This document shows, piece by piece, positions 58,501 to 64,000 of a DNA stretch of 64,000 bases. The notes beneath the pieces are model-generated. The model was not told the DNA's origin and ran no database searches. It saw nothing but the letters and a program-made list of their open reading frames with translations. This stretch comes from a virus. Numbering within the stretch: the stretch's first letter is position 1; each line of letters starts with the position of its first letter. Location of the stretch: positions 1-64,000 of IMG/VR virus record IMGVR_UViG_3300020421_000006; one strand, 5' to 3'. The position numbers and the translations under genes were made by a program.

Positions 58501-61500
58501 GGTGGATAAGTTAAATTAAACACTGCTGTTGAACCTGTAGCAGTAAACGACTCAGTTTGTGTAAAGTTACTATAAATTCCTGTTTTAGAAATTCTATCGA
58601 ACTTCATATTAACATTTATAGAACGTGTTTTACCATTACCTAACACTGCAACTGCTCTTGCAACTGATGGCGAAGTACCATTACCACCTACAAGGGAAAC
58701 AGTTGGTGTTGATGTGTATCCTGAACCGTGTTCTGTTAATTTGATTCCAGTAACTTTACCGTTTGAAACATATGCAGTTGCTTTAGCACCGCTTCCGCCT
58801 CCACCAGTAATTAATACTTTAGGTGCTTCTGTGTAATCTGCGCCTTTACCAGCAACACTTATTTCAATAATCTGGTAACCTTTGTTATCGTTCCAGAATT
58901 TATAAGGATACGTTGCTAATATATCGTCAGTACTTTCAACAGGAACAATTTTTCCTTGTGCTTCTGAATAGTAAGGAGGTAAATCAAAGTCTGAAATAGC
59001 AGAATTTGTATTATCTATAGTGTCATACTTACTAATATATTCTCTTACTGTTGTACTGTAAGGTTTTACTTCGTTAATATAGTCTAAGTAACTTTCAAGA
59101 CTGTCATTTTTGTAATTAGTTTTTTGTTTTAGTGTGCCAACATTGTGTGTTGCATTTAAGAAACTAGATTTAAACGCCCAATCTACATAAGTTTGTTCTT
59201 TAAACACATATCTAATTGATGTAAAGAATAAGTTGTTCCACTCAACTGCATAATTTCCAGTTAAAACATCTTCTTTCAATGCTTGTAAAATAAATCTAAG
59301 TTCATTTGAAACTTCTTTATCATAAAAGTCAATATCAAATGAGTCTACGTTGTCATATCCAACACCACTTGTTGCTGTATCATATAAGTCTGATGAGAAT
59401 TGAATAGTTCCTTGGTACCTACCAATCATCTCGTAGTTGTTCATAGACTCGGTACTAACATCAGTAGTTTTCTTAAACACTGCCCAGCCACCTGAACCGT
59501 ATTCTTTGATTCTAATCAAGTCTCCAATTTCAACATTTATAGTTGGTTCTTCGTATACACTAACTATTTCTTTTACTATTCTTGAAGTAGGACCAAAGTC
59601 ATTGTCCCACCAGTCAGCATATGACCAATATAACGGTGTGTTATACGCTTGTGATCTACTTCTGTACCATGATTTTCTTACATCGTCCCAAGCATAAATG
59701 CTCCAGAAATTATTTGCAGTAGAATCGTTATTAACAAGCACACTAAACTGTCTTGGTTTAGTAGAAATGTATGTGTATAGTTTACCTTTATTAGTAATTG
59801 TTACACTGTTAACTCTACCTTGGTTGTCAATTGTAGTAACTGCTTCTGCACCTGTTCCGTCACCTTCAAATTCAATAGTTGGAGGTATCTTATATCCAAA
59901 CCCTGCATCTAAAATATCAATAGAGTTGACTTCATTATCAATAATATTTGCACGTAAGTTACATTGTTTAATTCTAGATGTACCTACTTCAAGTAATTCA
60001 ATATAGCTATCAACTGTTGTGTCATAAAGGTTTAATAAAGAACTTGGAATACTGTCTACTGAATTTAACGTTGTAAAGTTTAATGAATCAGCAAATGCTT
60101 CTTTGTGCATGATTGCGTTAACATTTGTAATTAAAGTTCTTAAGATAGACTTTCTATCAACAAACATACTTTGTCTTGGTCTGTAACTTATACCATATCG
60201 TTGTTTAGCTGGCAAGTTAGGATCAGGTATTCTATTACCTTGTCTATCGTACCCAATTAAACTATCAATCCATTTATTTTCTAATGATGTAGTTGGTAAA
60301 CTATCTGCAACACCTTCAGTTAGAAGTTGATACTCGTTGTGTACTTGATTTTGATTTTCTTCTTGTGTAAAGTATTCAACATTTAGTACAGCAGAGCTTT
60401 CTGCTACTGATGCTTTGTAATTGAATAATAAAAATTTGTCTTTGTCAATAAATGCTGCATATGTTTGTCCTAGTGCAGAAGGATCACTAATCAAATTAAA
60501 CACATCTGCTGCTGAAATAGATCTATCAGTATTACCTTCAGGAACAGTAACTTTATTTCTTACCCAATAGTAATAATAAACTTCTGTTTGTTCTCCTGTA
60601 TTAGGATTAAATTCTGCTTTTATACTGTAAGCACTATCATCTGCATACAATGGTTGCCCAGATATGCCTAGTGGTAAACCTTCATTAGTATCTGCAACTA
60701 CTGCCCACTCCGAAGGAAGTAATTTAGACTGTACCCATTCATAAACATCAATTGATGCTCCAGGAGCCAATGCTCCCCATGCACCTACTCTATATGAAAC
60801 TTCGCCTTGCTCATAGTCAAACCATTTAGCTGTTGAAATATCCCACCATAGTTTACCTACGTTTTTAGTTTTCCAACAAATAGAATCATCAACAACAGCA
60901 CCTTCTGCTGTTCCTGTTGTATAAATTGCAGGATCGTATGGAACTTTATATGTAAGTTCTCTTTCTGCTTGTGCTAACAGTTTCATTTTAGCAGGATCAA
61001 AAATTTCTATGTCAAGAATTTTTATATCATCTTCAGTATCATAAAGTGAAATACGTTTAAACTTATCAATGTCAACTGTTTGTGGTTGTGAGCCAATAAC
61101 GTTTAGTGCATTTTGACCTTCAGTTTTTTCAAACAATCTAGCTGTACCTGTTTTGTCTCCTTCAAATGCAATATCAACTCCGTGAGGTGCAGGAGAAATA
61201 TAGTTAGGCGATCCAACTACAATAGCGTTTCTTGTAGCATATAAACTGTAACCAAAAGACTCGTTTAAAGAAAGTGTTTCGTCAATTTTCTCTGATAGGA
61301 AGTATCTCTCAGACTTACCTTTTTTCTCAAACACATAAACTGCTCCAGCAAATCCGTCATAATCTCTAAACGTAGTTCTGTTACTGTCGTATGATGTTTG
61401 TGATCCATCAAATCTTGTCTGTAATGTAAACGGAGAATTAGTTGCACCAATTGCAATTATTTCAGTACCGCTTGAGATTGAAATATCTTGACCAAACATT

Positions 61501-64000
61501 TCATTTGGATAATCTGAGTAACTTGTTAATTTTTGTTTTAGTCTATAAGCAAATTCTGTTGAATCACTATCAAACTTAAACACATAAGCACTACCTTGAT
61601 TCTGGAAGTTTTTATCTGCTAAAGGACTTGTAACAACTAATGTGTTACCTGAATAGTCTAATCCAATAGCATAACCAAACTTGTCACCTGAGCTTATTGC
61701 TTCACTTGGATCAAGATCACTTAGGTATGGAAGAGAGTCTGCATTTATTTGCTGTAGTAATCTATAAACACCAGCTGCATTCTTTTTGTATATGTAAACT
61801 TTACCTGAAGCAACGTCTGTGCTATCGCCTACGTTTACCCAAGGCTCGCCAGCATCTGGTGCTTCGTTATAACTTCTAATTGTACTATCTGCACCTACTG
61901 CACTTGGTCCTAAATTTTGTAATTGATGATAACTGCCTTGATACTTAACTGTATCGCCTTGCATATATTCGTAGTTAGGTCTCCACTGACCTTTAAAGTT
62001 ATTAAAGTATTGTCCGTCACTGTTTGGTGCGCCTACTGCAAGTACTGTACCGTCATAGTTCATTGCTAAAGAAGTACCAAAACGATCATCTACTTTAACT
62101 AACTCAACAAGTTGTTCGTCATCAAGTATTCCTGCATCAAGTGTTGAACCATCATCGTTAGTTGCTATTGACATTGGAAGTGAAGCACCTGTTGTTACTT
62201 CGTCCATCTTAACCCAATCGTTTGAGTAAATTGTTAATGAACTTCCGTCTGCAACATTATCAACTAATGCTTTCCACATATCTCCATTTGAAAATACTAT
62301 TGAGTCCTTAGGATAAAAAGTAGAATCATCAGCAGCATAAATGCCTCTATAATTTTTATTATAGTCTAAGCGCCAACCATCTGTTGTATCATACGTGTAA
62401 AGATATACACGACCTTTTGCATCTTGTGAACCAGGTGCTGATACTGACATGTAATAAGGGCCTGTTGATGTTGCTTGGCTAACTGCAATCTTTTCACCAA
62501 ATCTTTCATTGTCATAAGTTCTAGGACTTACTTGTATGTCGTATAAGTTCCACTGTTGTGACTGGTACTTGTAAATGAATATTACACCTGTTTCAAAACC
62601 ACCTGTGTTTGATCCATCGCTTTCTGCATCAATCTTCTGTACTTCAACCCATTCATTGCTGTACACATCAATTGTGCTGCCGTCACCGTTAATATTATCA
62701 GTTGCTTTATAAAGTCTACCTGCAAATAAAACAATGTCATTAATTAAGTAGTTTGCATTTACATCAAATGCACCTTGATATCTGCTAGGGATTCCACTTG
62801 CTGTTGGAGCACCGACCATCAACCACTGGCTATCTGGGCTAAGTGCTAATTCAAGACCAAATGATCCTGTAACATCTGTTGTTAACCATGACGGTGGTTC
62901 AAGCAATTGCTTAGACGATAGGCCTGTTGCACCTTGAATATAAATTCCTACTCTTGCTGCATCAGGTATGCCAACTATAACCTGTTTAAGTGTATCACTG
63001 TAAACTGTTTTCTTACCAACACTTGTTGGATCAGTAATACCAAAGTCAACAATTTTATTACCTGTAAACTGTTTTTTCTTTTCAACAACTTCCCAGTGTG
63101 AGTTTACATTAGAGTCTACAAATAGTTTTGATCCGTCAGTTAGTAGTGCTACCTTCTCTGGGTCAACAGTGTCGTAAGAACTAAACCGTGCTTCAGTTAG
63201 TAACATTGGATAAGCGCCTGTGCTAGGTTCGAATCCTTGATCTGCATCATACTTTTCTGTATGCTGTACTGTAACTGTATTAGTTGTTGCTGCTTTTACT
63301 TTCCAAAACTGATTTAGTCCTGCTATTGTTTTGATACCAAATATATCATCAACTTTTAACAAGTGTGCTTTTTCAAAAGTAAAGATCACTTCGTTATCAT
63401 CATTACTTTCTAAGTTTGTAATTTTTAAATCGAATACTGTGTTTGCTCTAAGAACGGTCCATGAAGGTCCATCAAATGTAACCCATATATGATTATTATC
63501 TTGTACTGAAGCAATTGCAAGATTTAATATTTCATCTCTGTTTGTAACTGTAAAGTCTGTTTGACCTACTGATACATATCCTGCTGTTAATACAGGCTTA
63601 GAATCATAACTAGTTGGGTTGATGTCTGTTGTAAACGGGCTTGGACCAAACTCAAAATTAGTCGAATCAATTCTATAATACCTATCAACTTTATCTTCTG
63701 CAGACGCTTCAACTAATACAGGCTGAGGATTTAATTTAAACTTGTCAGTATCTAATCTAATTTCAATTCTTTCTGACTGATCAACTCCTCCAACTTGTCC
63801 TAACTTGAATCCCCACTCTTCATTAAGATCAACAGCGGCATTGCTAGTATTATCACCTAGTTTTGTAAACAGTTTAGTAATTGCATTTGGTGTACCTTTC
63901 TCTCTGATGAATCCTTGGTACAATTTAAACTGTGTTGTTGGATCTTCAGATAAATTTTCTAAATATTCTCTGCTTTGGTATCCTACAGTATGCCTTGCAA
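55593..64000 (-). CDS. Giant virion protein, more than 2,790 aa, N terminus outside window
   Basis: The frame is open through the right edge. The first visible part (GYQSREYLENLSEDPTTQF) continues without an ATG. Between about 61.2 and 63 kb are FG-GAP-like propeller repeats (FGTSLAMNYDGTVLAVGAP, FGYAIGLDYSGNTLVV, FGLELALSPDSQWLMVGAP). Around 58.7-58.9 kb lie Gly-rich GSGYTSTPTVSLVGGNG repeats. From about 58.6 to 55.9 kb are many Ig-like units with DGSTxxxxL and YxVNxxxxxIxFxxxPxxxxxI patterns. Probably a large baseplate/fibre scaffold protein. No catalytic motif found. Confidence 0.85.
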   Translation of the reverse strand, partial: ARHTVGYQSREYLENLSEDPTTQFKLYQGFIREKGTPNAITKLFTKLGDNTSNAAVDLNEEWGFKLGQVGGVDQSERIEIRLDTDKFKLNPQPVLVEASAEDKVDRYYRIDSTNFEFGPSPFTTDINPTSYDSKPVLTAGYVSVGQTDFTVTNRDEILNLAIASVQDNNHIWVTFDGPSWTVLRANTVFDLKITNLESNDDNEVIFTFEKAHLLKVDDIFGIKTIAGLNQFWKVKAATTNTVTVQHTEKYDADQGFEPSTGAYPMLLTEARFSSYDTVDPEKVALLTDGSKLFVDSNVNSHWEVVEKKKQFTGNKIVDFGITDPTSVGKKTVYSDTLKQVIVGIPDAARVGIYIQGATGLSSKQLLEPPSWLTTDVTGSFGLELALSPDSQWLMVGAPTASGIPSRYQGAFDVNANYLINDIVLFAGRLYKATDNINGDGSTIDVYSNEWVEVQKIDAESDGSNTGGFETGVIFIYKYQSQQWNLYDIQVSPRTYDNERFGEKIAVSQATSTGPYYMSVSAPGSQDAKGRVYLYTYDTTDGWRLDYNKNYRGIYAADDSTFYPKDSIVFSNGDMWKALVDNVADGSSLTIYSNDWVKMDEVTTGASLPMSIATNDDGSTLDAGILDDEQLVELVKVDDRFGTSLAMNYDGTVLAVGAPNSDGQYFNNFKGQWRPNYEYMQGDTVKYQGSYHQLQNLGPSAVGADSTIRSYNEAPDAGEPWVNVGDSTDVASGKVYIYKKNAAGVYRLLQQINADSLPYLSDLDPSEAISSGDKFGYAIGLDYSGNTLVVTSPLADKNFQNQGSAYVFKFDSDSTEFAYRLKQKLTSYSDYPNEMFGQDISISSGTEIIAIGATNSPFTLQTRFDGSQTSYDSNRTTFRDYDGFAGAVYVFEKKGKSERYFLSEKIDETLSLNESFGYSLYATRNAIVVGSPNYISPAPHGVDIAFEGDKTGTARLFEKTEGQNALNVIGSQPQTVDIDKFKRISLYDTEDDIKILDIEIFDPAKMKLLAQAERELTYKVPYDPAIYTTGTAEGAVVDDSICWKTKNVGKLWWDISTAKWFDYEQGEVSYRVGAWGALAPGASIDVYEWVQSKLLPSEWAVVADTNEGLPLGISGQPLYADDSAYSIKAEFNPNTGEQTEVYYYYWVRNKVTVPEGNTDRSISAADVFNLISDPSALGQTYAAFIDKDKFLLFNYKASVAESSAVLNVEYFTQEENQNQVHNEYQLLTEGVADSLPTTSLENKWIDSLIGYDRQGNRIPDPNLPAKQRYGISYRPRQSMFVDRKSILRTLITNVNAIMHKEAFADSLNFTTLNSVDSIPSSLLNLYDTTVDSYIELLEVGTSRIKQCNLRANIIDNEVNSIDILDAGFGYKIPPTIEFEGDGTGAEAVTTIDNQGRVNSVTITNKGKLYTYISTKPRQFSVLVNNDSTANNFWSIYAWDDVRKSWYRSRSQAYNTPLYWSYADWWDNDFGPTSRIVKEIVSVYEEPTINVEIGDLIRIKEYGSGGWAVFKKTTDVSTESMNNYEMIGRYQGTIQFSSDLYDTATSGVGYDNVDSFDIDFYDKEVSNELRFILQALKEDVLTGNYAVEWNNLFFTSIRYVFKEQTYVDWAFKSSFLNATHNVGTLKQKTNYKNDSLESYLDYINEVKPYSTTVREYISKYDTIDNTNSAISDFDLPPYYSEAQGKIVPVESTDDILATYPYKFWNDNKGYQIIEISVAGKGADYTEAPKVLITGGGGSGAKATAYVSNGKVTGIKLTEHGSGYTSTPTVSLVGGNGTSPSVARAVAVLGNGKTRSINVNMKFDRISKTGIYSNFTQTESFTATGSTAVFNLTYPPTRDKSNISIIKDGQVVLNNEYDIALFTLETDVYKQLRGKITFKIPPAKDEVINITYAKNDEILDSVSRIEKYYNPSSGMVGKELNQLMTGIDFGGVQVQGTTFDVTGGWDALPWFTDSWDSVESAADYYYVADGSTINVTLPYTPVDGQVLNIYLKRAGTVVPDDILNLQVEEGVEEPPTHRIDDPNYTDNWDSSVSTNPHAQMPTFIGDGSTNIVEVGAYVSTQPGDILIFRPAESDGAVTINDNNLLDTKLSGGTLSAMEGAYATATGLNAEDISIDGGEYTSPDQVPATEENIPGQVLDSLSIKVFHSNKDAAGATVKSNVRIGDGSTLVYPIGQKIIENKSVIVYIDGIKSAPATYTVNITNSTIEFASVPAENSKIEIVSIGLGGVSILDYQEFIADGDTTLFLTNANYIDTSNIFVSVNGVQSDTGFIDSTDLLPDTPNRTLVQFGTKPDRLAVIRIVAFGAAADVDSSLQSLIRVNQQEFTYDGSTKSYDLDTFVQLSRESALASTIVEVNNKKLKSVDTVYNVYDGVTKKYVLGVDPIASAGSIVPNNIKVYINNELKTFITDYVYNGTTKELEVTAENLTVGDVIKIENNLNAEYSVVGNNIVINDSTALTLGDTIDVTWFSEYPSMEIVSDQYTGGKAFYPIAFKPLGVSYVWVYRNKTKLIQDVDYRLDVERGAVYIEGSNKDTDSFEIVAFGSNVFALPSAYQVSKDMLNINRYTRYAITDNLVLAKELTYYDESITLADASTLFNPVAGKNIPGIIEIDGEKIEYMNKNGNVLSNLRRGTQGTAIKTLNPVGSYVVDLSTDQTIPYKDTQSRTDFVSDGSSQLIGPLPFVPKLSTVSDWYEGTIPAIYGRCDSIEVFVGGKRLRKTYIDQYNETKGSTSPAGDEKVEAEFSVDGSSAYIRLTNVPPAGTRISIIKQQGQVWYDRGQNTATSGVTLLKNSTPISQFIAANTSKLPE

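Overview
The window is a continuous piece of an AT-rich, T4-like marine myovirus genome. Anchors for this reading are a family-B DNA polymerase (gp43 type), a gp45-type sliding clamp, a T4 RNase H/5' nuclease, a DsbA-like protein, T4-type late promoters (TATAAATA-like) and a large block of fibre genes. Peptide deformylase, GTP cyclohydrolase, 7-deazaguanine genes, a GH19 endolysin, 2OG-Fe(II) oxygenase and many small conserved proteins point to the cyanophage/pelagiphage group. No photosynthesis gene, tRNA, CRISPR array or insertion sequence is visible. Coding density is very high: genes overlap by a few bases or abut, and no gap exceeds about 150 bases.

Layout, + strand. 1-3.9 kb: end of an unknown gene, then a lysis block (GH19 endolysin, spanin-like pair plus a hidden 53-aa lipoprotein, two small membrane proteins) with an acyl-carrier-like protein inside it. 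3.9-7.6 kb: a protein-quality cassette (DnaJ/CbpA-like, peptide deformylase, ClpA-like unfoldase). 8.7-13.9 kb: an island of Lys/Glu-rich proteins with T4 capsid-targeting-like N termini and recurrent Cys/basic C-terminal modules, including a nucleotidyltransferase and a DUF3008+ParB-like protein; it ends in a gene interrupted at a run of nine A. 14-18.4 kb: DsbA-like, DNA polymerase and clamp. 18.4-27.2 kb: a nucleotide/DNA-modification region (TGT/DpdA-like, QueD-like, GT-B glycosyltransferase, FolE, cupin, phosphoribosyltransferase, MBD4-like glycosylase, HIT, QueE). 27.2-31.6 kb: RNase H and conserved small proteins, ending in a terminator.

Layout, - strand. 31.65-43.5 kb is a carbohydrate island (nucleotide-sugar dehydrogenase, several glycosyltransferase-like proteins, SGNH hydrolase, two radical-SAM proteins). 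43.5-64 kb is a virion/fibre block: two related small fibre proteins, four fibre paralogues with one shared N-terminal domain, a 2OG-Fe(II) oxygenase, and a giant protein of more than 2,790 residues running off the right edge.

Regulation is unusually readable. There are near-perfect sigma70 promoters before the DsbA-like, small membrane, clamp and queE genes, and T4-like late motifs before many others. In several genes the late motif lies exactly five bases before ATG, which predicts leaderless mRNAs. A 5-bp-stem, 8-nt-loop hairpin precedes the polymerase ribosome-binding site and resembles the T4/RB69 gp43 autogenous operator. All functional calls come from reading motifs by eye; no database search was run.
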